DNA of 64,000 nt from DASUHT01 sp038230835 (GTDB lineage: Bacteria > Actinomycetota > Thermoleophilia > Gaiellales > JAICJC01). The notes under the pieces were generated by a model, which searched no databases, was not told where the DNA came from, and saw only the letters and a program-made list of their open reading frames with translations. Where the stretch lies: the NCBI GenBank assembly GCA_038230835.1, contig JBBRMM010000009.1, forward strand, positions 62,001 through 126,000, written 5' to 3'. This document shows, piece by piece, positions 42,753 to 52,076 of this stretch. A program made the translations under genes and the position numbers. Within the stretch, counting starts at the first letter, position 1, and each line of letters opens with the position of its first letter.

Positions 42753-43636
42753 CCGATGCGTTCCGATCGGGGTTCGTCGCGCTTGCCGGGCGGCCCAATG
42801 TCGGCAAGTCGACGCTGGTCAACCGGCTGGTCGGCGAGCACGTGGCCGCGGTGTCGGACAAGCCCCAGACGACCCGGCGCCGGGCTCTGGGGGTGGTCAC
42901 CCGGGAGGACTACCAGCTCGTCCTGGCCGACCTCCCCGGATTCCAGAAGCCGTTCGACCGGCTCACGGAGCGCATGCAGCACGCGGTGGACGAGGCACTT
43001 GCCGATGCCGACGCCACCTGCCTGATGCTGAACGTGCGCGAGCCGATCGGGCGCGGCGACCGCTTCATCGCCGAGCGGGTGTTGCGCGACGGGGCCGTGC
43101 CCTGCCTGATCGTGCTGAACAAGGTCGACGGCGTCAGCCGGCAGAGGATCGCCGCGGCAATCTCGAAGGCCGCATCGCTGGGCGACTTTCACGCCCTGCA
43201 TCCGATCAGCGCGCGCACCGGAGACGGCGTGGACGGGCTGCTCGCCGACCTGGCCGCCCTGCTCCCCGAGGGACCGCGGTTCTTCCCCGAGGGGATGACG
43301 TCCGACCAGTCGCTCGAGCAGCGGATCGGCGAGGTCGTGCGGGAGGTTGCGCTCGCCCGCACGCGTGCCGAGGTGCCGCACGCGATAGCGGTCGAGATCG
43401 AGTCGGTCGATCCCGGTCGTTCGACGACCCGGATCGAAGCGCGGCTGGTCTGCGAGACGGCGTCCCAGAAGGGCATCCTGATCGGGCACCACGGCGACAT
43501 GATCAAGAGCATCGGCACCGACGCCCGCCAACTCCTGGAGCCGATCGTCGGCCGCCAGGTGATGCTCGAGCTGACCGTCAAGGTGCGCCCCCACTGGCGC
43601 CGCGACGCGGCCGAGCTCGACCGGCTGGGTGTGTGA
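42749..43636 (+). CDS. era: GTPase Era
   Basis: 295 residues. G1 is GRPNVGKSTLVNRL, G2 region KPQTTRRRALGV, G3 DLPGFQKP (D-x-P-G with L), G4 NKVD and G5 SARTGDGVD. The KH domain has GILIGHHGDMIKSIGTDAR. Era binds the 16S rRNA 3' end during 30S assembly. GTG 42749 overlaps cdd. Its closeness to ybeY and phoH is the usual ribosome-maturation cluster. Confidence 0.96.
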   Translation: MTDAFRSGFVALAGRPNVGKSTLVNRLVGEHVAAVSDKPQTTRRRALGVVTREDYQLVLADLPGFQKPFDRLTERMQHAVDEALADADATCLMLNVREPIGRGDRFIAERVLRDGAVPCLIVLNKVDGVSRQRIAAAISKAASLGDFHALHPISARTGDGVDGLLADLAALLPEGPRFFPEGMTSDQSLEQRIGEVVREVALARTRAEVPHAIAVEIESVDPGRSTTRIEARLVCETASQKGILIGHHGDMIKSIGTDARQLLEPIVGRQVMLELTVKVRPHWRRDAAELDRLGV

Positions 43637-43652
43637 GCTACGATTGCGCCGG

Positions 43653-44339
43653 ATGCCTCCGTTATCGATCGAGACGTTCGCGCCCGCCGTTGACCACACC
43701 CTGCTCGATCCGGCGGCAACTGCGGCCCGGATCGATGCGTTGTGCGACGAGGCGCAGGAGTACGGGTTCGCGGCCGTCTGCGTATACCCATGGTGGGTGG
43801 CACGGGCCGCAGCGCGGCTGCCGGACGGGCCCGCGGTGTGCGCTGTGGCCGGCTTCCCACACGGGTTGGAGACCACCGAGGCGAAGGTTGCCTCCGCCCG
43901 GCGCAGCCTGGCCGACGGCGCCTGCGAGGTGGACGTGGTGATGGCGTGGGGCGCGCTTGCGGACGGATTCGTGGCCGCCGCCGGCCGTGATATCGCCGAG
44001 GTGGTGGAGGCGGTGCACGCCGAGTCGCCGCCGGCCTTGGTCAAGGTGATCGTCGAGTCGGCTCAGCTGACCGACGCCCAGCTCTCCCAGGCCTGCCGGC
44101 TGGTTGCCGAGTCCGGGGCCGACTTCGCCAAGACCAGCACCGGCGTCGCCGGCCCCGCGACCGTGGCCGCGGTGGCCCGGATGCGCGGGTTGTTGCCGCC
44201 GCGGGTGGCGGTCAAGGCGTCGGCTGGAATCCGGTCGCCGGGGGACGCGGCGGCCATGCTCGAGGCCGGCGCGACGCGTCTTGGCACGAGCTCGGCGTTG
44301 GCGATCATCGGGAACATGGCGGCCGATGCCGTCGCTTGA
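43653..44339 (+). CDS. deoC: Deoxyribose-phosphate aldolase
   Basis: 228 residues, TIM barrel. The Schiff-base Lys lies in VAVKASAGIRS; the helper Asp in CEVDVVMAWGAL and Lys in LVKVIVESAQLT are in place, as is ADFAKTSTGV. It splits deoxyribose 5-phosphate to acetaldehyde and glyceraldehyde 3-phosphate. ATG 43653 follows TACGAT (43639-43644) by 8 nt. The 14-nt overlap with the TrpC-like gene suggests they are coupled. Confidence 0.95.
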   Translation: MPPLSIETFAPAVDHTLLDPAATAARIDALCDEAQEYGFAAVCVYPWWVARAAARLPDGPAVCAVAGFPHGLETTEAKVASARRSLADGACEVDVVMAWGALADGFVAAAGRDIAEVVEAVHAESPPALVKVIVESAQLTDAQLSQACRLVAESGADFAKTSTGVAGPATVAAVARMRGLLPPRVAVKASAGIRSPGDAAAMLEAGATRLGTSSALAIIGNMAADAVA

Positions 44340-45051
44340 CCGTCTGATCTCGTCGAGCCGCAGAGCGGTCGAGGAGCGACGTGAGCGACGCCCGCTGTCC
44401 GAGCTCGAGCAGGCGGCGGCCGAGCTCGACCCGATCCGCCCGTTCACGGAGGCCGTGGTCGGCGAGGAGATGGCCTTTGTCCTGCGCTGCATCGACTCGC
44501 CCGATCTGTTGGAGGAGGCGGTCGCGGCGGGGGTCGCAGGGCTGACGGTGACCGACGACGACGGGCTCGAGCGGATGGCCGCCGCCACCACGCTGCCGCT
44601 GCTGCACCGGGGGATCGTGATCGACCCCTACCAGTTGTACGAGGTACGGGTGGACGGTGCGGACGGCGTCGTCTTGATTGCCGCGGCGTTCGGGGACGAG
44701 GACGATCGCTTCTCGGAGATCTACGCCACCGCAACCGATCTCGGCCTGGACGTGATCGTCGAGGTGGCCGACGAGCGCGAGATCGAGCGCGCCCTGGAGC
44801 TGCTCGATCCCGACTCGTTCCTGATCCGAAACCGCGAACGGGATGACAAGCAGGCCGACTTCGAGCGCACCTTCTCCCTGCTCGAGGAGGTCCCAGCGGG
44901 CAAGGCGGTGCTGTCGCAGGGCGGCATTCGCACGCGCGAGCAGGCGGCGGCGCTCGAAGGGGTGGGTGTGGACGCCGCGATCCTCGGTCGCTGGATCTAC
45001 CGCCAGCCGCTGACCGCCACGCTCGACATGCTGCGCGGCGACATGCGCTAG
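44326..45051 (+). CDS. Degenerate TrpC-like TIM-barrel protein
   Basis: 241 residues. The best match is indole-3-glycerol phosphate synthase: LLHRGIVIDPYQLYEVRVDGADGV and DVIVEVADEREIERALELLD align well with TrpC. Key residues are altered: the KDF lysine is RGI, the N-terminal ExKxxSPS motif is missing, and the ESGI loop is SQGGI. Only the Glu in VEVAD and the Asn in RNRE remain. It is therefore probably not a working synthase; a binding or regulatory role tied to deoC is possible. No other trp genes are near. Confidence 0.75.
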   Translation: MPSLDRLISSSRRAVEERRERRPLSELEQAAAELDPIRPFTEAVVGEEMAFVLRCIDSPDLLEEAVAAGVAGLTVTDDDGLERMAAATTLPLLHRGIVIDPYQLYEVRVDGADGVVLIAAAFGDEDDRFSEIYATATDLGLDVIVEVADEREIERALELLDPDSFLIRNRERDDKQADFERTFSLLEEVPAGKAVLSQGGIRTREQAAALEGVGVDAAILGRWIYRQPLTATLDMLRGDMR

Positions 45052-45066
45052 CGTTCGAGCCGGGTG

Positions 45067-46098
<1,032 letters not shown>

Positions 46099-46168
46099 AG
46101 ACCGTGTTCTACCTGACGATTGTCGCGCGCCGCTTGAGTCCGTCCTCCCCCGGGCCGATGATGCAGGT

Positions 46169-46561
46169 GTGGCCGCTCTTCCCGAACGCCGAGAAGCACC
46201 CCGCACCGCCGCCAGCGGTTCGGCCTGGTTGACGGCGCGGTCGTGCCGGCAGGTGGCGGTTGGGACGCGGATCGAGGCCACCATCTCCGACATCTCGAGC
46301 GCGGCCGTCGGCCTGGCCGTGACCGGCACCCTGTGGCAGGGCGACCAACTCGTGTTACACGGACGGTTGTTCGGCGTCGAGTTGGACGCCGCGGTGGCCG
46401 TGGCGTCGGCGCGTCGTTCGTCGACGCCCGGCGAGACGATCGTCGGCTGCACGTTCTCCGCGATGACCGGAGAACAGCGAGTGAGCCTCGAGCGGATCCT
46501 GCTCGGCCGCGCCGCGCAGGACGACCTTGGCCTCGGCGCCCGCTACGCCCGCGGCGCCTGA
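46169..46561 (+). CDS. Possible PilZ-like domain protein
   Basis: 130 residues from GTG 46169, with GATGAT 6 nt upstream. The core reads RQVAVGTRIEATISDISSAAVGLAVTG-like text (shown in two pieces: RQVAVGTRIEATISDIS, then SAAVGLAV), QGDQLVLHGRLFGVEL and ETIVGCTFSAMTGEQRVSLE. A D-x-S-x3-G step and beta-barrel pattern fit PilZ, a cyclic-di-GMP receptor, but the RxxxR motif is imperfect. It is divergent from pfkA. Assignment uncertain. Confidence 0.5.
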   Translation: MAALPERREAPRTAASGSAWLTARSCRQVAVGTRIEATISDISSAAVGLAVTGTLWQGDQLVLHGRLFGVELDAAVAVASARRSSTPGETIVGCTFSAMTGEQRVSLERILLGRAAQDDLGLGARYARGA

Positions 46562-46618
46562 CGCACACCGGGCGGCCGCTGCGGGCATGGACCGGCCACG
46601 TCCGCGAGTGTACGGCGG

Positions 46619-47071
46619 TCAGGCGGTCGTCTGGTCGCCGTCTCGGTGCGGGTGGATGACCAGCATCGCGGTGTCCGTGTGGAAGTGCACAGCCGCGCCG
46701 ACGCTGCCGATCAGCGTCGAGGTCACGCGTCCGCGCCCGCGCGAACCGAGCACCAGCAGGTCGTGCGCACCCACGCGGATCTGCGCCAGGATCTCCTCCG
46801 CCGGCTGACCGAGCCGCACCCGCGTGGTCACCGAGACCCCCTCCGGTAGCATGTCCGCGATTGTGCGCAGCAGCTGCGCCGCCTGGTGCTCTCCGGCCTT
46901 GACCAGACCGGCGCGATCGACGTTGGCGTACGAGATGTAGGTCGGAAGCGGCGGCACCACGGTGATCACCGTCAGTAGGGCGTTCTGCGTGCGGGCCAGG
47001 TCGATGGCCTGCTCGAGCGCACGCTCCGCGGTCTGCGAGCCGTCGGTCGCCACCAGGATGTTGCGAAACAC
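46619..47071 (-). CDS. Universal stress protein (UspA family)
   Basis: 150 residues. It starts FRNILVATDGSQTAERALEQAI, and the ATP-binding motif LGSRGRGRVTSTLIGSVGAAV (given in part: GSRGRGRVTSTLIGS) fits G-2x-G-9x-G(S/T). It probably binds ATP as a dimer under stress. GTG 47071. The gene stands alone between the PilZ-like and zinc-ribbon genes. Confidence 0.9.
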   Translation of the reverse strand: MFRNILVATDGSQTAERALEQAIDLARTQNALLTVITVVPPLPTYISYANVDRAGLVKAGEHQAAQLLRTIADMLPEGVSVTTRVRLGQPAEEILAQIRVGAHDLLVLGSRGRGRVTSTLIGSVGAAVHFHTDTAMLVIHPHRDGDQTTA

Positions 47072-47187
47072 AGGGTGGATGAAAGCACATCAGGTGTGCG
47101 GGAAACTACGCAGCCGTGGACCGTGCAGACTCGGACGCGGTGCCCGGGACGGGCGGTGACGATGAGTGCAAAGGAGTCCACTTGGCC

Positions 47188-47409
47188 ATGTTGCAGACAA
47201 TCGATGCAGATGTGAGGGCCGTGCGCCTCTTCCGCGACGGCGTTCCCGTCCGAGGCGACTTCACATGCGCAGACTGCTCGTACGGGGTGCACGTGATACG
47301 GGCGCTGCCCCGGTGTCCGATGTGCGGAGGCACTCTGTGGGAACCTGCGGTGGGACGCAGGGGAGGTATCACCCCGCTGTACGGAGCGGTGCCGCGGGAT
47401 GGACGCTGA
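47188..47409 (+). CDS. Small zinc-ribbon protein
   Basis: 73 residues from ATG 47188, or TTG 47182; AAAGGAG at 47170-47176 supports either. Two CxxC pairs (FTCADCSYG and PRCPMCGGTLWEP) 16 residues apart form a zinc ribbon of rubrerythrin/HypA-like spacing. Function unknown. Its end overlaps the next small gene by 11 nt. Confidence 0.65.
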   Translation: MLQTIDADVRAVRLFRDGVPVRGDFTCADCSYGVHVIRALPRCPMCGGTLWEPAVGRRGGITPLYGAVPRDGR

Positions 47410-47650
47410 GTTCTCGCCCGCGATCCCGCGCGACCGGATCATCGACGGAGCCGTCGGCGACGATCCGGTGCGGCTTCACGGTGCCATCGTGGCCGCGCTC
47501 GAGTTGCATCTTCCGGCCGTGGCCGTCAGTGAGGTCCTCGTGCCGGCCATGGCAACCCTTGAAGCGAGCCGGCGACACACGCTCGCCGCTGAGCTCGCCG
47601 GCGCCGCGATCGCCGAGCACCTGCGAACCTGGAGACCGCTCGCGGCCTGA
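47399..47650 (+). CDS. Small helical protein, B12-binding-cap-like
   Basis: 83 residues, all helical by composition: DDPVRLHGAIVAALELHLPA, then VSEVLVPAMATLEASRRHTL and AAELAGAAIAEHL. The pattern loosely matches the four-helix cap (B12-binding_2) seen before cobalamin domains in regulators such as CarH, but no cobalamin-binding DxHxxG follows. Coupled to the zinc-ribbon gene. Low certainty. Confidence 0.5.
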   Translation: MDAEFSPAIPRDRIIDGAVGDDPVRLHGAIVAALELHLPAVAVSEVLVPAMATLEASRRHTLAAELAGAAIAEHLRTWRPLAA

Positions 47651-47656
47651 TCCTCT

Positions 47657-48607
47657 TCACGTCCCGGCCGACTCGCCGGGGCTGACCCGAAACGCGAACA
47701 GGTAGAGGCCGGTGGCCGCCACTGCGAGGATCGCCCAACCCACGTTCGGCGCCGGGGTGATCACGTTGGGCAGGCCATGGCTGGTCCACCCCCGCTTGAC
47801 CAGCTGCTCGTTCCACGAGTCGTTGGCCGCGACCATCACGCCGTAGCCGAGTACAAGCGCGAGGTAGGCGCCGAGCACGGCCCGAAGCCGGGTGGCACGC
47901 ATGCCGGGCAGGGTTCGGCGTAGCGCGAGCGCGGTGGCCGCCAGCAGCCAGCCGTCCAGTCCCTCGTGATTTCCGAGGTGAACCGCGTGCAGGTGCGGGT
48001 GGCCGACCTCGGGCAGGATCTGCTTGGACATGTACACCGACCTCAGACCCGGGATGTCGCCGACGTAGAAGCCGAGGTTGGCGAGGATCCAGGGGATGGC
48101 GATCACGCCGATCACGACCAGTAGCGCGGCCGACACCGGATCGCCGCGGCGCCTCGGGGAGCGCGGGCCGGCCCCGGTGCGGCGCACGGCGACCAGGGTG
48201 AGTCCGAGCGCGAGCAGCACACCGGCCGCCGCCAGCGCGTTGGACGGCTTGGCGTCCAGGTTGGCCTGCTTGATCACCCCGGGCCAGGCGATGGTCGCGC
48301 ACAGCACCAGCGCGACGACGGCTGCCGCGGCCACGGCACGCCGGGACCGCCGTTGCAGCGGCGCGGCGAGCAGACGGTCGACGGACACCGCCATCAGCGC
48401 GACTGCTGCGATCGAGATCGGCCACCCGGTCAGCACCAGCACCCGGGCCGCACCGGCGCGAAAGCCGGTCCCGGTGACGTTGTAGAAGTCGCTAGCGGGC
48501 AGCCGGGCGTAGGTCAGCCACACCAAGGCCGCGACCACAACCCAGACGAGCCACGCGGCGAGCGCCTCGCGCAGACCGGGGCCGGCGTGAGGGTCGGCGG
48601 CCCTCAT
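47657..48607 (-). CDS. Hypothetical multi-pass membrane protein
   Basis: 316 residues with about eight hydrophobic segments, e.g. AAWLVWVVVAALVWLTYA and AALLVVIGVIAIPWILANLG. A loop with HPHLHAVHLGNHEG is His-rich and could touch metal or heme. ATG 48607 overlaps the P450 stop (ATGA), so the two are cotranscribed and may act together. No family recognised. Confidence 0.7.
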   Translation of the reverse strand: MRAADPHAGPGLREALAAWLVWVVVAALVWLTYARLPASDFYNVTGTGFRAGAARVLVLTGWPISIAAVALMAVSVDRLLAAPLQRRSRRAVAAAAVVALVLCATIAWPGVIKQANLDAKPSNALAAAGVLLALGLTLVAVRRTGAGPRSPRRRGDPVSAALLVVIGVIAIPWILANLGFYVGDIPGLRSVYMSKQILPEVGHPHLHAVHLGNHEGLDGWLLAATALALRRTLPGMRATRLRAVLGAYLALVLGYGVMVAANDSWNEQLVKRGWTSHGLPNVITPAPNVGWAILAVAATGLYLFAFRVSPGESAGT

Positions 48608-49956
48608 GCGGCCCGCAGCTCCGGTCGCATCCACAGGCCGTCTCGCGGGCGCAGCGAGACGCGCGCCTGCGGCACCACCGGCCGCGACGGGTCGAGCGTC
48701 AGCCGCCAGCGGCGGCCCAGTTCGGCCAGCACCAGGGTCGCCTCGAGCATCGCAAAGCCGACTCCGATGCACTTGCGGGTACCGCCGCCGAACAGCGGGT
48801 AGGCCCAATCGGGGCGGCCGTCCGCGATCCCCTCCAGGAAGCGGTCGGGATCGAACCGCTGCGGGTCGGGGAAGAAGCGGGGGTCGTGGTTGGTCACGAA
48901 CGTCGGCATCAGCACGGCGGCGCCCGCGGGGATCACGTGGCCGCCGATCTCCTGGTCGCGGACCGCCCGCCGCTCGATCCCCCAGGCCGGCGGGAAGAGC
49001 CGCATCGCCTCGAGCAGCACGGCGTTGGTGTAGACCAGCTGCGCGGCGTCGTCGGCGGTCGGCGAGCGATCGCCGAGCACCGTTTCGAGCTCGGCGTGGA
49101 AGCGGGCCTCCACCTCGGGGTGCAGGGCGAGCTGATACCACGCCCAGTTGAGCCCGTTGCCGGTGGTCTCGTGACCGGCGGTGATCAGCGTCAGCGCCTC
49201 GTCACGCACCTGGGTATCGGACATGCCCGTACCGTCGCCCTCGACGTCGCGGGCGTCGAGCAGGATCGACAGCAGATCGCCGGCGTCGCCGTCCGCGGCT
49301 GACCGGCGGGCGGCGATCACCCGGGCGGTCGCCCGCTCGAGCTCGGCGCAGCCCTGCTTGAAGCGGCGGACGCGTGGAAGGGGCGTGCGCAGAAGCACCG
49401 GCAGGAGGGCGATTGTCAGGTAGTCGAAGAACTCACCGACCTCGGCCACGGCATGACCGATGCGCTCCGCCTGATCGTCCAGTTCGGCGCCGAACAGCGC
49501 TCGGGTGACGACCCGCAGCGAGAGCTCGGTCATGTCCTGGGCGACGTTGCGGATGTCACCGTCGTGCCAGTCGGCGCCCACCCGGGCGGCTTCGTCGACC
49601 ATGATCCCTCCGTACCCGGCCACCCGCCGACGGTGAAACGCCGGCTGGAGCATGCGCCGCTGGCGCAGGTGGAACTCACCCTCGCTGGTCAGCAGTCCGT
49701 CGCCCAGGACGATCCGCGCACGCTCGAACCCGGGCCCCTTCTTGAACGCCTTCTGGTGCGTCACCAGCACCTCGCGGATCAGGTCGGCCCGCATCACCAC
49801 GAACACCCGCTGGGGGCCGATGCGGAAGTGGACGAGGTCGCCGTAGCGGCGCTGGAGGTCCGTCATGACGCCGGTCGGGTCGTGATGCAGGCCGGTCAGG
49901 ACGCGCAGCGATCCGACCGGTCCGGGGCCGGGCGGGAGACGGTGAAGGCGGGTCAG
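48604..49956 (-). CDS. Cytochrome P450 with apparent CTG start
   Basis: 450 residues if CTG 49956 is the start, 420 from ATG 49866. The heme loop is FGGGTRKCIGVGFAMLE, the I-helix TAGHETTGNGL and the ExxR lies in EAMRLFPPAW. So all oxygen-activating residues are present. Upstream of ATG 49866 the frame still reads LPPGPGPVGSLRVL and HHDPTGV, the Pro-rich hinge found before RRYGD in family members, but no ATG, GTG or TTG is available before a stop. GAGAAT (49969-49964) lies 7 nt before CTG 49956. The substrate is unknown. Confidence 0.88.
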   Translation of the reverse strand: MTRLHRLPPGPGPVGSLRVLTGLHHDPTGVMTDLQRRYGDLVHFRIGPQRVFVVMRADLIREVLVTHQKAFKKGPGFERARIVLGDGLLTSEGEFHLRQRRMLQPAFHRRRVAGYGGIMVDEAARVGADWHDGDIRNVAQDMTELSLRVVTRALFGAELDDQAERIGHAVAEVGEFFDYLTIALLPVLLRTPLPRVRRFKQGCAELERATARVIAARRSAADGDAGDLLSILLDARDVEGDGTGMSDTQVRDEALTLITAGHETTGNGLNWAWYQLALHPEVEARFHAELETVLGDRSPTADDAAQLVYTNAVLLEAMRLFPPAWGIERRAVRDQEIGGHVIPAGAAVLMPTFVTNHDPRFFPDPQRFDPDRFLEGIADGRPDWAYPLFGGGTRKCIGVGFAMLEATLVLAELGRRWRLTLDPSRPVVPQARVSLRPRDGLWMRPELRAA

Positions 49957-49962
49957 ATGCGG

Positions 49963-49969
49963 TATTCTC
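49963..49969. promoter_or_regulatory. Overlapping divergent -10 boxes
   Basis: TATTCT (49963-49968, plus strand) lies 6 nt before TTG 49975. Its complement shifted by one base, GAGAAT (49969-49964, minus), lies 7 nt before CTG 49956. The two promoters would share almost the same bases, so only one polymerase could bind at a time. Confidence 0.45.
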
Positions 49970-49974
49970 GCGGC

Positions 49975-50772
49975 TTGTCACGCACGTCGCAACCGCGCAC
50001 GGAAGGCGTCCCCTGGTGGCTTCGCGGGTACCTGCTGGTGGGGGCGGTGCAGGGGCTTGCGATCGGCCTCACCGGGCTCTTCCGGCCGGCCCACGTGGTC
50101 GGCTTCCCGCTGGCGACGACGCCGCTCAACACGCGCTTTGTGGCGTCGTTCTATCTGGCGGGGGCGACCGGCCTGATCACGTCTGCGACCGTACGGCGGG
50201 CGGTGGACGCTCGCATCTTCATCGTGGGGTTCGTCGCCGTCACCGCGCTCCTGCTCGCCGCGACGGTGGCCTACTGGTCGACGTACACGGCGGGCGGCGT
50301 GCCGTACCCGTGGGTCGTGTCGTACGTGGTCGAGCCGATCGTCGGTGTGCTCGCTCTGTGGGCGCTGCAGTTGCGCCGGCCGGCGGCACCCGGGCGGCAC
50401 CGGCTGACACTCGTCTTCACCGTCCAGACTGTGGTGTTCGCGGTCGTGGGCATCGTGCTCGCGGCCGCCCCGGACCTGGCCGTGCGGCTATGGCCGTGGA
50501 CGCTGACCGCGGTGCTGGCGCGTACGTACTCGGCGATCTTCCTCGCATTCGCGCTCGGTGCGGCGCTCGCCTCACGGGAGGCGCGCGCGGACGCGGTGCG
50601 ACCGTTCGCACTGAGCTCGTGGGTGTTGGTGGTGACCGCCGGGGTGGTCTCGCTCGTCCACCATGCGAAGTTCGACGGCGGTCCATCGACGTGGGTTTGG
50701 GCGGCCGGAATGGCCGCGGGTCTGGCCGCATTCTCCGCCGCCTCCCTGCGCACACGCTCGAGGGCGACGTGA
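49975..50772 (+). CDS. Hypothetical membrane protein
   Basis: 265 residues, about eight hydrophobic segments (GYLLVGAVQGLAIGLTGLF; FASFYLAGATGLITSA-like; AALLLAATVAYWST). TTG 49975 follows TATTCT by 6 nt; ATG 49957 is the alternative. It overlaps the next gene by GTGA. No family motif recognised; the pair resembles small DUF4383-like or TspO-like membrane proteins only in size. Confidence 0.65.
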   Translation: MSRTSQPRTEGVPWWLRGYLLVGAVQGLAIGLTGLFRPAHVVGFPLATTPLNTRFVASFYLAGATGLITSATVRRAVDARIFIVGFVAVTALLLAATVAYWSTYTAGGVPYPWVVSYVVEPIVGVLALWALQLRRPAAPGRHRLTLVFTVQTVVFAVVGIVLAAAPDLAVRLWPWTLTAVLARTYSAIFLAFALGAALASREARADAVRPFALSSWVLVVTAGVVSLVHHAKFDGGPSTWVWAAGMAAGLAAFSAASLRTRSRAT

Positions 50773-51161
50773 CCTGGTCGCTGCGGCCGTTTCTGGCGGC
50801 GCTGGGCGCGGCGCTGCTCGGCCAGGGACTGGCGTCGTGGGCGCTCGACTGGAGCGGCCGAGCGAGTAACCGGATGCCCTACCGGTTCGCGAACTCCGAT
50901 CCCCGGCACGCGCTCATCCATGTGACGTGGGGCGTGGTCATGCTGGTGCTGGTCGCCCGTGGGCTGGACGAACGCGGCTGCGTGCGGCTGGCGCTCGCGT
51001 TCGGGGTCTTCTACACGGCGCTGGCGGTGCTCGGTGTGGTCGTCCACCACCCGTTCGGGCTGCGCCTCGACCGCGGCGAGAACGTGTTCCACCTGCTGGT
51101 CGGGCCGATCACGCTCGCGCTGGCTCTCGCCACAATACGTGTGCGGCGAGCGCCGGCATAA
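50769..51161 (+). CDS. Small membrane protein, DUF4383-like
   Basis: 130 residues from GTG 50769 with four hydrophobic segments. RHALIHVTWGVVMLVLVARG and RGENVFHLLVGPITLALALA have the N-x-H-L/G pattern of DUF4383 membrane proteins (loose match). Translationally coupled with the previous gene. Role unknown. Confidence 0.65.
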   Translation: MTWSLRPFLAALGAALLGQGLASWALDWSGRASNRMPYRFANSDPRHALIHVTWGVVMLVLVARGLDERGCVRLALAFGVFYTALAVLGVVVHHPFGLRLDRGENVFHLLVGPITLALALATIRVRRAPA

Positions 51162-51353
51162 CGCTGCGGCAGCGGCGTGGCCAGCCCCCGTCACGACAAC
51201 CCCGGCCGCTGATCTGCCGCGCGCTTGCAACCCCGCCTTTGGGGGGCGTAGAGTCAGGCCGCGTGTTCGGCAGAGCTTTGGCAGGCGGTCGACTCGTGCC
51301 CACGCGACGCGACCCGTCCCGCCCTCCCTGGCCCTTCACACGGAGGTGATGTG

Positions 51354-52010
51354 GTGTCCAGATCGGTTCGCAGCCGTCGAGGCATGACGGCGATCCTGCT
51401 GGCCGCGCTCGGTATCGCGGTGCCGACCGCGCTCGCGGTCGCCGCCGGCACTGCGGCGAAGGTCACGTCGACCACGTTCTCGATGTTCCCCAACCCGAGC
51501 GTCGAGTCGTGCCTGGCGGCCACCGGCAAGACCCCGTCCGTCTCGGTCACCGTCACCCGCGGCGCGCGCAACGACACGCTCGTCGTCATCCTGAAGAATT
51601 TCAAGGCCGGCCTGGGCTTTGACCTGTTCACAGTGCAGCGGAGCAACCAGCGTGCGAACGGCAGCCCGGTTACAGGCTTCACGGACTTCGGTCTCGCCTG
51701 GTACCAGTCCGACATCGAGGTGGGCTCGACCGGCACCGCCACCGTGACGATCAAGACGATCCTGCTGGATCAGATCTTCGGGTTCGACGCCGGGACGGGC
51801 CTGGTCCCGACGAGCACGTTCCACGTCGGGTTCTGGTTCAACAACCCGGCCGACGCGGCGCCGTGCGGCTTCAGTGGCGTTACGCCGTTCAACGGCGAGC
51901 ACGCGGCCGGGCCGCTGGCGTTCATCACCCGACCGCTGAAGTCGACCGGGCTCGGGCCGCTGTGCACCGACCCCAACCTGCTGACCGTCCCCCACACCTG
52001 CAACCCGTAG
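51354..52010 (+). CDS. Secreted protein of unknown function
   Basis: 218 residues. The signal peptide (GMTAILLAALGIAVPTALAVA) is followed by a beta-rich chain: TFSMFPNPSVESCLAATGK, NDTLVVILKNFKAGLGFDLF and TFHVGFWFNNPADAAPCGF, with four or more Cys that could pair outside the cell. GTG 51354 is preferred because GGAGG (51342-51346) lies 7 nt upstream; GTG 51351 is equally in frame. A hairpin follows. Confidence 0.65.
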   Translation: MSRSVRSRRGMTAILLAALGIAVPTALAVAAGTAAKVTSTTFSMFPNPSVESCLAATGKTPSVSVTVTRGARNDTLVVILKNFKAGLGFDLFTVQRSNQRANGSPVTGFTDFGLAWYQSDIEVGSTGTATVTIKTILLDQIFGFDAGTGLVPTSTFHVGFWFNNPADAAPCGFSGVTPFNGEHAAGPLAFITRPLKSTGLGPLCTDPNLLTVPHTCNP

Positions 52011-52021
52011 CGAGGCTCGAG

Positions 52022-52053
52022 GCGCCGCTCGCGGTCGAGGCCGCGGGCGGCGC
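52022..52053. terminator. 13-bp hairpin between convergent genes
   Basis: Arms 52022-52034 and 52041-52053 pair with one G.T and a 6-nt loop. It probably ends transcription of the secreted-protein gene and the facing zinc-ribbon gene. Confidence 0.6.
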
Positions 52054-52076
52054 GATCTCCCAACCCGCACGGCCCG

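Noticed and set aside
42692..44044. 450-codon frame antisense to era and deoC
   Set aside because: Shadow of two well-defined enzymes.
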